Origin: Rapana venosa
Taxonomy: Eukaryota; Mollusca; Gastropoda; Neogastropoda; Muricidae
Length of the DNA stretch: 64,000 bases
NCBI GenBank assembly: GCA_028751875.1
Contig: CM054140.1
Coordinates: 33,016,570-33,080,569 of the forward strand
Reading direction: 5' to 3'
The notes beneath the pieces were generated by a model. It was not told the origin of the DNA and did no database searches. It worked only from the letters and a program-made list of their open reading frames with translations. The translations under genes and the position numbers were made by a program. This document shows, piece by piece, positions 54,213-64,000 of the stretch. How positions within the stretch are numbered: position 1 is the first letter of the stretch; every line of letters starts with the position of its first letter.

Positions 54213-55929
54213 AGACCCGTGACCTTGGCGGTCGTGGGGGATGCCATGGTAAGCCTCCTCCATCCATCTCGGTCCTCGGCTCTGCGCAGTAGTGCCGAGT
54301 CATTCATCCTGGTCCATTCTCTGATGTTGTCCATCCATGACTTGTTCTGTCTTCCCCTCCTTCTGCCACCTTCGAGGGTTCCCTGCAGTACTGTTTTTGG
54401 CAGAGTGTTGTGGCGGGTGACGTGGCCGAACCATGTCAGCTTTTTCTTCTTGAGATGGTGAGAAGGGGCTCCTGTGGACCTGCCAGCCGTGTTATTTGAC
54501 TCTTGACAAATTCATTGGTCTTTCGTTCTCTCCAGGATATGCCAGTAGTTTTCTATGGCATTTTGTTTCGAATGACTGGATTGGCTTTGCTGTTTCAGCA
54601 GTCAATGTCCAGTTTCACTTCTGTACAGCAGGATCGACTGAATTAGGGCTTTTAGTGAGCTTTAGTTTGATTGGGAAACTGATATCTTTACTTTTCCATA
54701 TGGTGGTGAGTTTTGTCATGAAGATGTTGCCATGGCTAGTCTGACTTTGATTTCTGTCGTCGATCGCCCATCCTTTGTGAGTGTAGCGCCAAGGTATTTA
54801 AAAGTGTCTACCTCCTCCAGTTGTTGGCCGTTCATGTAAATTTTAGCAGTGGCGTTGCTCGTGCTGTTCACAAGTACTTTACTTTTCTCTGAGCTCACCT
54901 CCATCCCATATGCTCCAGCTCTGTTCTCAAGTCTGGTCGTAAGATCTTGCAGCTCTGTGTTACTTCCGCCCATGAGGTCAATGTCATCGGCAAACCGTAA
55001 GTTGTTGAGGGGTCTGCCGCCAATGGAGATGGTAGAGTGGAAGTCATGGAGGGTCTCTCTCATAATGTTTTCCAAGAACAGATTAAAGAGGACTGGAGAT
55101 AGCAGGCATCCTTGTCGGACCCCAACTGTGGTTTTGAAGTAGTCTCCGACCTGATTGTTCAGAAGGACTGCACTGCTTGCGGTGTTGTATAGTGCTTGAA
55201 TGGTTTGCACTAGTCCTTCTTCAATGCCAAACATTCTGAGGACCTGCCACAGGCCTTCGTGCCATACTCTGTCGAAAGCCTTCTTGAAGTCGATGAAGTT
55301 GTGGAACAGGTCTCTCTGATGTTGAAGATGTTTTTCCATAAGGATGTGGCAGTTAAAAATCTGTTCGATTGTGCTCCTGCCTGCCCTGAACCCAGCTTGT
55401 TCCTCTGCAAGGTGTTCTTCTGCCTCCTTCTTGAGTGGATTCAAAATAACTTTGAGCATGATCTTGCTGGCGTGGCTGATGAGGCTGATTGTTCTATAGT
55501 TTTGGCATTGGCGTAAATTCCCCTTCTTGGGCAGGGGTATGATGAGTGATTGTGTCCATTCTGTTGGCCACTGTTTTGTCTCCCAAATCTTCTGACAGAT
55601 AGCTGTAACATGTGTGATAACTGTTTCGCCTCCATGCTTGAGCAGCTCTGCTGGTATATTGTCTGCTCCTGGGGACTTTCCTACTGGTAAGCTGCGGATG
55701 GCTTCTTCCACTTCTTCCCTCAGTATAGGTAATGGCGAGGGTACTCTTGAGGTTGCTGCTTTCTCTTCTATTATGCTCTTGTCAGGTTGTATTGGGTAGT
55801 TGTACAGTTCTTGACAGTATTCAGACCACCTGTTCAATGCAGCTGAGCTTTCTGTGAGGAGGTTTCCGGAGCTGTCTTCAATAACTGATGATTTGGTTTG
55901 AAGTGGTTTTGTGAGTTTCTTCAGGGTGA
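54213..55929 (-). pseudogene. RTE reverse transcriptase and C-terminal tail
   Basis: Open from 55837 to 54716 after the frame break: VGKSPGADNIPAELLKHGG, NLRQCQNYRTISLISHASKI, EEQAGFRAGRSTIEQIF, FIDFKKAFDRVWHEGLW, VGVRQGCLLSPVLFNLFLEN, catalytic LRFADDIDLMGG and KYLGATLTKDG. A one-base change near 54716 shifts the frame (MATSS stop, alternative MTKLTTIWKSKDISF). The tail resumes as FGHVTRHNTLPKTVLQGTLE and DNIREWTRMNDSALLRRAED. All palm residues are intact, so this lineage was recently active. Confidence 0.85.
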
Positions 55930-57300
55930 CTATGCCTTTTTACTGTTGCCCACTTTCATGCTTTTTTCGATCTCATCACATTGATCACTGATCCACTTCT
56001 CTCTGGCCTTTAACATTGACTTCTTCACGAGATTGTTGGCCTCCCGGTATTCTTTAGGGTTGGAAGACCTGGTTGGTTTCAGTGCTCTTCTTGTATCGCA
56101 GAGGTCCAAGATGTCATTGGTAGTCCATGGCTGGTGTTTATTCCTCTGACGACCGAGTACCTCCTCTGCTGTTTCTCGGACTGCCTCTTTAAAGTTGTTG
56201 GTGAGGTCATTGATGTCATTGTCCAGGAGGGTTAATGCCACAAAACGTCCGCCAAGCTTAGCTTGAAAGATCTCCTCGACATCTGGATCTTTCAGTTTGT
56301 CCACATCAAATTTGATATGTGGGTTTGCAGGCTGTTTGTTTTTCTTCAGCTTCATTTTGAATACCAGCAGCACAAGGTCGTGGTCGCTGCCTACGTCAGC
56401 TCCAGGGTATGTTCTTGTTCTGGCTCTGTTGATGCTGGATTTGAAGCGCCGTGGTGTTAAGATAAAATCTATTTGGTTATGGATCTTGCCGTTTGGCGCA
56501 TGCCAGGTTGTCCTCCTTGACTGCTTGTGGCGATAAAGGGTATTGGCAATGGTAAGTCTGTGGGTGCAGGCAAACTCCAGCAGACGTAGTCCCCTGTCGT
56601 TGGTCTCCCCAGTTCCAAACTGACCAACTGTTCCGGCCCATTGGTTGTAAGAGTCAGGACCTACTTTGGCGTTAAAATCCCCTTGGATGATGATGATGTC
56701 CTTCTTGGGTATTTTCGTAATGGTCTCTTCAAGATCTTCATAAAATTCTTCTACTTCTTCATCTGCATGGTCAGATGATGGTGCATAGATTTGTATGATG
56801 GTGATGTTCTTGGGCTTGGCTGACACTCGGATGCTGATAATCCTGCTGGAAGCCGGAGTACAGCTGATAATGCACCCCACTACTTCCTTTCTGACAATAA
56901 ATGCCACTCCATGTTGGTGATGTTTCTCTTGGCCACTGTACCAGATCTTGTTGCCTTCTTCAGTCAGTGTCTCACCAAATCCTGTCCATCTCACTTCTCC
57001 TAGTCCAATAATGTCCCAATTATAGCGGCTAAGCTCATACTCTAGTTCTTTGATTTTTCCACACTGGTAGAGTGTACGGACGTTCCATGTACCAATGGTG
57101 ATTTGTTCTCTAGGGAGCTTAAGTAGTGTTTTAACTCCAGTAGCTGACTTGTCACTTCCACCCTGGTGTTGATCAATGGAAAGCGCGGTCGTTGGTAACC
57201 AGGCCTTGACCAATCCGGTATCATTTTGGCTTTGCATTTGTCTTTCATGTTTTTTCTGTGGGCTTAGGATATTCCTTAGTGGCGCCAATCTCCTCTCCAA
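55930..57300 (-). CDS. RTE endonuclease domain (456 codons open)
   Basis: The target-nicking endonuclease of the RTE element. After ~75 residues of leader-like sequence the fold begins with ITIGTWNVRTLYQCGKIKEL. It then shows IIGLGEVRWTGFGETLTEEG (the catalytic Glu region), VAFIVRKEV, ITIIQIYAPSSDHADEE, DIIIIQGDFNAKVG (D and N), NQIDFILTPRRF and GSDHDLVLLVF (the SDH active-site end). The linker reaches QPWTTNDILDLCDTRRALKP and the frame closes at a TAG near 55930 within KKA*SP, where functional relatives would read on into the RT. The start codon used by the element is uncertain. Confidence 0.85.
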   Translation of the reverse strand: MERRLAPLRNILSPQKKHERQMQSQNDTGLVKAWLPTTALSIDQHQGGSDKSATGVKTLLKLPREQITIGTWNVRTLYQCGKIKELEYELSRYNWDIIGLGEVRWTGFGETLTEEGNKIWYSGQEKHHQHGVAFIVRKEVVGCIISCTPASSRIISIRVSAKPKNITIIQIYAPSSDHADEEVEEFYEDLEETITKIPKKDIIIIQGDFNAKVGPDSYNQWAGTVGQFGTGETNDRGLRLLEFACTHRLTIANTLYRHKQSRRTTWHAPNGKIHNQIDFILTPRRFKSSINRARTRTYPGADVGSDHDLVLLVFKMKLKKNKQPANPHIKFDVDKLKDPDVEEIFQAKLGGRFVALTLLDNDINDLTNNFKEAVRETAEEVLGRQRNKHQPWTTNDILDLCDTRRALKPTRSSNPKEYREANNLVKKSMLKAREKWISDQCDEIEKSMKVGNSKKA

Positions 57301-57430
57301 GTCTCCATATGTTTTAGGTTTTTTCTATTGGGGTTTCCTCCCCCACATGCGACAGGTTGTACTGGGTTACATGGATACCAGTAGCAGTAACAGAGAACTT
57401 CTCTGACCGACCTGACACACACATAATAAT

Positions 57431-57440
57431 AATAATTTAT
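57431..57440. repeat. 10-bp target-site duplication of the RTE insertion (5' side)
   Basis: AATAATTTAT, as at 54178-54187. Confidence 0.8.
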
Positions 57441-58080
57441 ATCAATAATCAAATCAGGTCTTGTTTTTACATTAAAAGATTCTAAGGCTTGTAAGATATA
57501 TTTTGAACCAACAATAAAGGCCACTTTAAACAACATTTGAGACAGATTAATCAAGTATTCTAACCCCAAAAGATAGCAACAAGCTCCATTGTAAAGACTG
57601 ACAAATTGTGTCCAACAAAAAAAGACTTTTCACTTTCAGTGCTGGAATGGTGAAAGCTGCACCATCGTCTTTATTATTTAGAACCGACCCATCTGTGAAA
57701 ATATGGAGATGACTGGTAGTTTTTAGCAATGTGCTCTCTAGTGGTCGCTATGGCAACATTGACATTTTCTTCTTTTCTCATGTCAGTGTAACTAATGTCA
57801 AATGTAGCTTTCAACATTTCCCATTTTGGTATAGGTGTCCATGCTGGCTTTTCGGCTAATTCTTTTATATTAAGTCCAGCTTGCTGTATTAAGTCGTTAG
57901 TATAGGTTGTAATAGTTACTAGTGAGGAATCAGTGTCAGATCTTAATGTGATTTCCTTCCCTAGAAAATTGTTTGTGGTTGATGCTGCTCTTATTACAAA
58001 TTTTGAAGCTGCTAGTTCTCGTTAGTCACCTAAGGGCAGAATTCAGGCTGTGTTATATGTTTCCTTATTTGATGGGTGAC
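57441..58080 (-). pseudogene. Pre-RNase H region and RNase H N-terminus of jockey-like ORF2
   Basis: Minus strand: AASKFVIRAASTTNNFLGKE near 57960-58020, NIKELAEKPAWTPIPKWEML, then RNase H with SHLHIFTDGSVLNNKDDGAA (DGS active-site start) and TIPALKVKSLF. A frameshift follows, then LINLSQMLFKVAFIVGSKYI and FNVKTRPDLIIDINY up to the RTE junction. Confidence 0.7.
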
Positions 58081-58320
58081 TAGGCACACACAATTCAATT
58101 TTATAATGCCTCTCCAATCTTAACTTTCAATCTTTTTTTAAAAAATAAATACTTTGATGCACTGAAAAACAATTCTTGAGCATATAATAATTTAGATCCT
58201 ACAAGTGCAAGTGAAAGGTGGATTAATGTTTTTGTATCCTCCCCCCAAAAAATCTGCCAATTACCTTAAGGAAATTTATGCTTTTCTTGCTTTTGTCAGA
58301 ATATAATCAAAGTGAGTATT

Positions 58321-59320
58321 TCAAGTTAATTTTGATGTAAAGAAACCCCCCAGAAATTTGACAATTTGTCTATATTCAATTATTTCACCATACAATCTAA
58401 AAACAGGCAAGTTATTTGGACTACTGCTCGCATTAAAGAGCATCATATTTGTTTTTTCTGTTGACAGTGGCAAACCATTTTCCAGAATATACTTGCCTAT
58501 ATTATCAAGATCATAATGGAACTGTCTTCGAATATAATTTTGTGTTCTTGGAGGAATTGTCTTTTTTTTTTTTTTTTTTTTTAAAGTGACATCCATCCAC
58601 ATACAGATGGCATCAGCATATTGAGCTAGAATGACGCAATTGGAAAGTACTTTGGGGAGATCTTGAATCAGGATGTTAAATAGAAAAGGTACTAAAACAG
58701 ATCCTTGCGGAATTCTCATATCAAGATTTTGTGATGAAGAATAACTGAATCCCACTCTACTTTGAATTGTTCTGTTTGACAAAAAGCATTTTATATAGTT
58801 ATATATGTTTCCAGACAATCCCATTGACTTTAGTTTGAATAACAATTGTTTATGCCAAACTTGGTCGTATGCTTTCTTAACATAAACAAATGTTGCTAAA
58901 CATGTTTTCTGGTGGCAAACTTGTGTTTAATTTGGGTTGAAAGTTTAACCAGGTGTTCAACTGTTGACCTTCCTTTTCTGAATCCTGCCTGATTAACTGG
59001 GAGAATGTCATTTTTTCACAGTATTGCATTATTCTTTTTAAGACTATTTTTTCGAAAAGTTTGCAGGTGTGAGAGGTTAAAGCAATGGGTTTATATCTGT
59101 TCGTATTGCTTTTGGGTTTACCAGTTTTTATTATTGGGACAACAATAGATTTTTGTCCCCACATTTGAGGCATATTTCCTGAAACCCAGCATTTCTGAAA
59201 AAGAACTGTGCAAGAATAAAGCAGTTTTCTGGTATATTTCTTAATATTGTGTTAGAAACAATGTCCATACCAACTGAGCTTTTCTTGCTTTTAAGATAAG
59301 CTATAGCTGTTTTCATCTTA
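58321..59320 (-). pseudogene. RT domain of jockey-like ORF2 (minus copy)
   Basis: Fingers AIAYLKSKKSSVGMDIVSNT, then SIVVPIIKTGKPKSNTNRYK, PIALTSHTCKLFEKIVLKRI and a shifted VNQAGFRKGRSTVEHLVKLS near 58960. Then KLKSMGLSGNIYNYIKCFLS, MRIPQGSVLVPFLFNILI and [18 protein letters not shown] near 58590-58635. The catalytic YADD is YADA, so even a repaired frame would lack one metal-binding Asp. KFLGGFFTSKLT ends the block. A T22 run near 58561 encodes the poly-Lys. Confidence 0.75.
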
Positions 59321-59604
59321 TAAAGAGTTATTGGCGAATTAAACCATGATCATTTTGGGGAGCTGGATCTGTATACAACTGATTTTTCTCTTCTCTTTCT
59401 CTATAATCTCTTCAATTAGTTGACAAACCCTCAGATTTACTATTGTTTGCAAACATGGCTACAAATGCTTCTGCTTTTTCTAAATCTGATGGAAAGGTGT
59501 TACTTGCATTTATGATTACTGGACAAACTGGTAGACTGATTTCATTTTAAATTTCTTTCATTTTTGTCAAAACTGTATTAATATCTATGTGATCTGTGAT
59601 CACA

Positions 59605-59850
59605 GAGAGGTTAAAGCAATGGGTCTATAGCTGTTTATAATGCTTTTAGGTTTCCCAGTTTTTATTATTGGGACAACAATAGACTTTCCACATTTGAGCA
59701 ACTTTATTAAAATCTCTGTGATCACAGATCACAGAGAGGTTAAAGCAATGGGTCTATAACTGTTCATATTGCTTTTGGGTTTCCCAGTTTTTATTTTTGG
59801 GACAACAATAGAATTTTTTTTCCACATTTGAGGCATATTTCCTCTCTGTG
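59605..59850 (-). repeat. Two extra tandem copies of an RT segment
   Basis: 59607-59697 and 59733-59830 both repeat 59072-59170 (GAGGTTAAAGCAATGGGT, CCCAGTTTTTATTATTGGGA, CAACAATAGA). They are separated by a palindromic TCTGTGATCACAGATCACAG junction. They sit upstream of the true RT start. Confidence 0.85.
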
Positions 59851-59859
59851 ACCCTCCTA

Positions 59860-60163
59860 CCTCTATGAACGTCTTCACCTGTACACTCCCTCTGGTTTCC
59901 TCTGCTTTGCTACAGATACCTTGTGCTTAAGAATACCTAGTTTCAACCACTACACGGTTGGTCATTGCTCTTTCTCTATTTTTGGTCCATCCATCTGGAA
60001 GGACCTCTCTCTTCGATAAAAGCCTACACAATTAAATCCAGCCTCAAGACATATTTATTTCAAACCTAACTTTCCCCCTTCTCTTTCATCTCAAAACTGC
60101 CCCTGCCTTCAACAGCCAAAATCCCATTATCCTGCCAAGCCTACAATCTGTGTGTGTGTGTGT

Positions 60164-60196
<33 letters not shown>

Positions 60197-60311
60197 GTGC
60201 CTACATTTGAATTTGTTAAAGCTTTTAATAGTTATTGGCTGCATAACTCAGTAAGAATATGATCAATGCAAGGGCTCTGATTTGTCTTGGCAAGATATAG
60301 ATACAAATTCC

Positions 60312-60401
<90 letters not shown>
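59860..60401 (+). mobile_element. CR1/L2-like 3' end, copy 2, with (TTA)n tail
   Basis: Plus strand codes a terminal peptide VGHCSFSIFGPSIWKDLSL and TIKSSLKTYLFQ (a common C-terminal style of CR1/Rex/L2 elements), then a (GT)n run at 60150-60193 and ends with about 88 bases of TTA repeats. Inserted antisense into the jockey-like linker, after the codons for GHPIALGS. Other copy: 37485-37855. Confidence 0.8.
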
Positions 60402-61430
60402 CTGATAACTCCCTAATGCAATAGGATGACCAGTAGTCCTTTTAGCTTCTGCTATATTACTTTTAATGTTTGCTTGCTTCATATTAATGTAGTTTAAAAA
60501 AAAATCATTTTTGTCTGCTAGATAGGTTTTAAAACATTGCTTTTTATATTGAGCAGCTTTCTCACATGCATCTGTCCACCAGACATTACCAGATCGACCA
60601 ACTATCTTCATGGTTTTTAACTTTGGTATATATAAATTCACAGCTGATAAAACCTTTTCCTGAAAGTCAGAAAACAATGTGTCCAGCTGACATTTTCTGG
60701 GTATTTAAAATCCTCATGAGCAAGGGTTTCATGAAACAACTTCCAATTTGCTTTTGGGTAATTATATTTTGAGATGAGATCATATGTGTCATTATCATAC
60801 TGATTCTTTTCATCCATTATCCTAAGTATCTTAGGCAAACAATCACTTCCTAATGTGTCTTTATGAGTCTCCCATGAACAAGTTGGAACAAGTTCTGGTG
60901 ACACTAATGTCAGATCAATAGCAGATGTTTTATATTTACACACATCAGGGATTCTGGTAACTGATCCATCATTCAGAAGATAGAGAGAACTGTCAACTAT
61001 ATTTTCTACAAAGTGATTACTAGTAAGAGAACTACAGCCATTTTCCCAGAAAGGAGAGTGGGCGTTGAAATCACCCCCTATTATCCATTTGCTTCACTGC
61101 TGATCATGTATTGTGCAAAGCCACTCTGTATTTTGGTTATTTGGACCTTTGGGTAGGTAGACAGACATAACATTAATTATGAGTGTTTTACTAAATTTTA
61201 CAGTAGCAGCATAAGCATGTACACCTAGATCAGTTTTTACAACTGGAGGAGCAAGCACATTATATGGTAACTCCTTGAGTATATAAATAGCAGAAAAGAT
61301 TTTTGTATCAGAATCACCAAGTTCAAATGTAGGGGGATGGTAATAATTTGGTAGCTTGGGATGTTTGGAACATCTAGTATTTAGGGACTACAAGATCAAA
61401 ACCTTACACTTCAGAGTTGATAAGAAATGT
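60402..61430 (-). pseudogene. EN domain and linker of jockey-like ORF2 (minus copy)
   Basis: Minus strand: GDFNAHSPFWENGCSSL near 61020-61070, NHFVENIVDSSLYLLNDGSV, TRIPDVCKYKTSAIDLTLVS, LVPTCSWETHKDTLGSDCLP (SDH changed to SDC), YDLISKYNYPKANWKLFHET and, in the next frame, WWTDACEKAAQYKKQCFKTY and NIKSNIAEAKRTT. Upstream (61430-61995) matches the EN N-terminus only weakly. Confidence 0.7.
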
Positions 61431-61995
61431 TTAAGATAGTCTAAACTGGTTGAAATAGACCTGCAGTTCCATTGAAATATTATTTGCAATCGGTTTTGCA
61501 CTTTTGTGTTCTCTGTGGATATATTTTGAGATGAATATTATAGAACATGTGTTACTTGTGCTTGACACAATGATTAAGAGAATGGTCCAGACTTAGGATG
61601 AAAATGAACTGTCAAGATATTGGGTGGAAAAGCAATGATAAGAAGGAAAAGTATCAAGACTGATAAAACAACAAGTAAAGAAACAATAATTACACACACA
61701 AAAGTCTCTGAAAAATGAGCAAAACGAGTACTATCTTTGGAAATGTCTTTAAGTGACTAAGAATAAGATACTAAATAGATTCGAGCAGTTTGTGAGACTA
61801 AGACTATGGGTTTCAAAGTTTAAGAAAAATGTTCAATGACTTGTGATATATTTTTTTTTGCATTTTGTATAGATAGAAACAGCAGGTTCATCAGTCAGTA
61901 ATGATAGCAGGACAAATGCCACGGATTCTGGTTGTTGTAAGCCATGTTGTATATCCATAATGATGGAGAAGGTGGTTCCTCGGTGAGAACAGGAG

Positions 61996-62850
61996 TCAGA
62001 AAGAGGACATTGATATATTTTTCCTTTTTGGTGTCTCCCAGAATAGGTCCCTGATATGCCTACCAAGGTTTCCAGCAATCACACTGGTGCCTCTCATGGT
62101 TGGATGAATGTCAACCTCCATAGACTGCTTGTTGGTGCCCAAGGAGATGTTCTTGATGTTGATCAGTTTGACACCCAGGAGAGCATTGTACAAGTTTCTA
62201 TGTACTTCCATGGTAGATGATCGTACTGGAGCCACCCTGCTGACAACAATCTTGCATAATGGGTATTTGCAAGCAACACTTTTGACATAGGTAGTAAAGT
62301 CCCTGCTAGCTGCAGTCACATCTTTCTGTTTTACTTCATGAACTCCACAGTGAAGAACTATGGAGTCAATTGGTTGTTGAAATTCAGAGACAACTGAATC
62401 TAGTGTTGACTCTATCTCATCTATCTTCTGTACTCTTGCAGACACTCCCTCACAGCCATATGCCAAACTAAGCCTGATGGAATCATGCAAAGTGACTACA
62501 AATGGAAGATTCTGATTCTTTTCATGACGTTTTTCTGGCAGGATTTCAGGTTTGCCCTCTTACGTCATTATGTATGATATTCTCATGATCTTTTTTCTTT
62601 ATATCCTTTGTCTTATTTTGTTTTTTCAAGCATTTGTCCTTTGAGCCACAGCCTTTGTTGTTGTTGACTGTTGGACAAGGCCTAGATCTATCTGGTGGCT
62701 TGCATGGGGAATGTTGTTGTAGCAGGTCTGCATAAGTCAAGAAAAAAATCTGTCTGGGTTTGGCTGTTGCATGTAGTACAACTTTGTGTCTTGCAGAATT
62801 TCGATTGTTGTTCAGTCATTTCAGTCATTTTCCTTTCTAATGATGATATT
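61996..62850 (-). pseudogene. ORF1 of the jockey-like element with SGNH-hydrolase-like domain
   Basis: Minus strand. N-terminal part near 62700-62850 has SLERKMTEMTEQQSKFCKTQ (coiled coil and Cys pair). After frame changes KPEILPEKRHEKNQNLPFVV leads into a 164-codon open frame: DSIRLSLAYGCEGVSARVQK, SIVLHCGVHEVKQ (where relatives have GxND), KIVVSRVAPVRSSTMEVHRN and VDIHPTMRGTSVIAGNLGRH (block V Asp-His pair). The missing Asn/Asp in the G-x-N-D block suggests lost hydrolase activity. It precedes EN on the same strand, as in the plus copy at 29990-31990. Confidence 0.7.
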
Positions 62851-62867
62851 TGGCTGTCAGAGTTTAA

Positions 62868-63080
62868 GTGAAAATAGTCAAAATGACAAGAACAAGAAGC
62901 AGTGGTGACCAGCTTTCTTGTAAAGCTACAGCTAGCAAGTCCACCATGAAGAATGAAAGCATGAAGGCTGGCTGGATACTGAAGGGGAAATGTCCAAGCC
63001 CAAGATCATCTATGTTAAAAACGATCAGAAAGTCGTCAACAAAGACGATACAACTGCACAGAGTTTTATTGTGAGTACAC
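62868..63080 (+). pseudogene. Possible ORF1 remnant with degraded Cys motif
   Basis: A plus-strand stretch reads KGKCPSPRSSMLK in one frame and SKPKIIYVKNDQKVVNKDDT in another, then FYCEY after a further shift. It may be an ORF1 zinc-finger start from another element. It lies between the jockey-like ORF1 and a (GT)n run. Weak evidence. Confidence 0.25.
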
Positions 63081-63108
63081 TTTTGGAAATTAAAAATGTG
63101 ATTATAGA

Positions 63109-63140
<32 letters not shown>

Positions 63141-63141
63141 T

Positions 63142-64000
63142 GCAAGGCTGGGTTCCGCCGTGACAGCCATTTAAAGGTGTTATTGAGGCGGGCTTTTGGG
63201 GCTAAAATGGACTGGAACTACTCACAAGGACGTGGATGTTTGGTCTGAAGTCATTTGTGGCATAAAAGAAGCGGTCACTAGGGGTGCGCTTTTGGGCCGA
63301 TTCCTAAAGTGGGGACTTGGCAAACACGTCCATAAATGAGTCATGCTACACATGTCATCAGATAGATCTGGATGCGCTGATTCCAAAAATGGTATTGCCC
63401 ATAGCGTGCAAGGCATGGTTGGTCTCTACAGCTGTTTAAAGGTGTGAGGGAGGCAGGCTTTCAGGTCGAATTTCTCAGGCCTATAGCTGGCAAACGGCTG
63501 GCTTTTGGCGGCTGAAATTGACTGGGAACTACTCACAGGGGCATGGACATCTGCTCTGAAGTCATTTGGGGAATAAAAGAAGCGGTCACTCCCGGTGCAT
63601 TTTTGGGTTGATCCCTAAAGCGCAGGACCTGGCAGACACGTTCAAAATGGGTCCGGGGCCGATTGACATGCCACACATGTCATCAGATAGATTTGGACAA
63701 GCCAATTCCAAAAATGGTATTGCCAATAGAGTGCAAGGATTGGTTTGGCTACTACAACTGTTAAAAGGTGTGACAGAGGCAGGATTTCAGGTCGATTTTC
63801 TCAGATCCATAGCTGGCAAACAGCTGCCTTATGGCGGCCGAAATGGACTTAGAACTACTCACAGGGACGTGGACATTTGGTCTGATATCATTTGCGGCAT
63901 AAAAGAAGCAGTCACACGGGGTGCATTTTTGGGGCTGATCCCTAAGGCAGACAACCTGCGAGGCATGGTTCGGCCATTACAGCAGTTTTTGACTGGTTTG
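63142..64000. repeat. Satellite array, ~325-bp monomer, running off the window
   Basis: Three monomers start at 63142, 63408 and 63733 and a fourth at 63958, each with GCRAGGNTGGTT. Shared blocks include CTACTCACAGGGACGTGGAC, TTGTGGCATAAAAGAAGCGG, ACACATGTCATCAGATAGAT and TTCCAAAAATGGTATTGCC. The first monomer lacks ~60 bases (266 bp) and the third ~100 bases (225 bp). A (GT)n run precedes the array. Confidence 0.9.

Larger units (their letters stand above)
54188..57430 (-). mobile_element. RTE-clade non-LTR element, nearly full length
   Basis: A 3.24-kb minus-strand insertion with a short 5' leader (to 57430), EN, RT, C-terminal tail and an (ATG)n tail read as (ATC)n at 54187-54212. It has 10-bp TSDs. 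RTE traits: single EN-RT ORF, FADDIDLMGGSNTELQDLT, GGRRRGRQNKSWMDNIREWT end, short 3' UTR and trinucleotide tail. Few lesions: a frameshift between EN and RT near 55930, and one near 54716. Confidence 0.9.
53640..62880 (-). mobile_element. Jockey-like non-LTR element (minus copy), host to nested insertions
   Basis: Minus strand from ORF1 (62880-61996) through EN (61430-60402), linker, RT (59320-58321), pre-RNase H (58080-57730), RNase H (split at 57440/54178) and C-terminus (to about 53640). Two elements interrupt it: an RTE at 54188-57430 and a CR1/L2-like tail at 59860-60401. Removing the RTE joins IIDINY to LIHCLKY in one frame, proving a single ancestral element. It is the most complete copy of this family here, and dead. 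Confidence 0.8.

Noticed and set aside
54110..54334. Poly-Met peptide
   Set aside because: Translation of the RTE (ATG)n tail.
60225..60677. Protein with poly-Ile tail
   Set aside because: The tail is a (TTA)n retroelement tail read on the minus strand; only the part before it is EN-linker coding.

Overview
The window looks like a gene-poor, repeat-dense stretch of an animal nuclear genome. The kinds of repeat present suggest a mollusc, probably a marine gastropod; that is inferred from repeat character only. It is AT-rich overall and full of (GT)n, (GA)n and (TA)n tracts. It holds many decayed non-LTR retrotransposons, several tRNA-headed SINE families, and DNA transposons with terminal inverted repeats (TIRs) and target-site duplications (TSDs). 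There is no bacterial-style operon, rRNA gene, genuine tRNA gene or CRISPR array. No complete host gene was recognised. Two short candidates for a promoter plus first exon (about 20.9 kb and 52.6 kb, both minus strand) are the only hints of host genes.

Layout, left half. 1-4.9 kb: plus-strand L1/Tx1-like element split by a shorter non-LTR fragment. 5.0-5.4 kb: 60-bp minisatellite. 5.85-7.0 kb: DNA transposon with a broken hAT-type transposase. 8-11.6 kb: RT fragment, four SINE types and a repeat carrying its own minisatellite. 11.65-14.9 kb: minus-strand Nimb/Tx1-like fragment holding two later insertions, each with a readable TSD. One of these is a 1.69-kb copy of an RT element that carries a PHD-type zinc finger. 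15.8-19.95 kb: second copy of that element, split by a 1.63-kb TIR element whose empty site is preserved in the first copy. 20-29 kb: mostly SINEs, simple repeats and unrecognised sequence.

Layout, right half. 29.9-36.7 kb: a jockey-like element with an SGNH-hydrolase-type ORF1, plus strand, abutting an inverted relative. 38.25-39.55 kb: compact 1.3-kb retroposon-like unit with one intact 323-codon ORF and no RT. 41-42.8 kb: GC-rich gag-like ORF (DIRS-like). 44.8-45.4 kb: TTAA-flanked MITE. 47.5-49.8 kb: another Nimb-like element. 53.6-62.9 kb: long minus-strand jockey-like element invaded by a nearly complete RTE element and by the tail of a third element. 63.1-64.0 kb: start of a satellite array running off the window.

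The sequences do not form one pathway. They record repeated nested insertion. Autonomous non-LTR elements (EN plus RT) would supply the machinery used in trans by the SINEs and perhaps by the ORF1-only unit. The best leads are the ORF1-only unit, the PHD finger inside an RT, the mosaic SINEs sharing one central motif, and a (TA)n tract grown inside an RT catalytic motif. Clade names (Tx1, Nimb, jockey, RTE, hAT, DIRS) come from motif recognition by eye, without a search.
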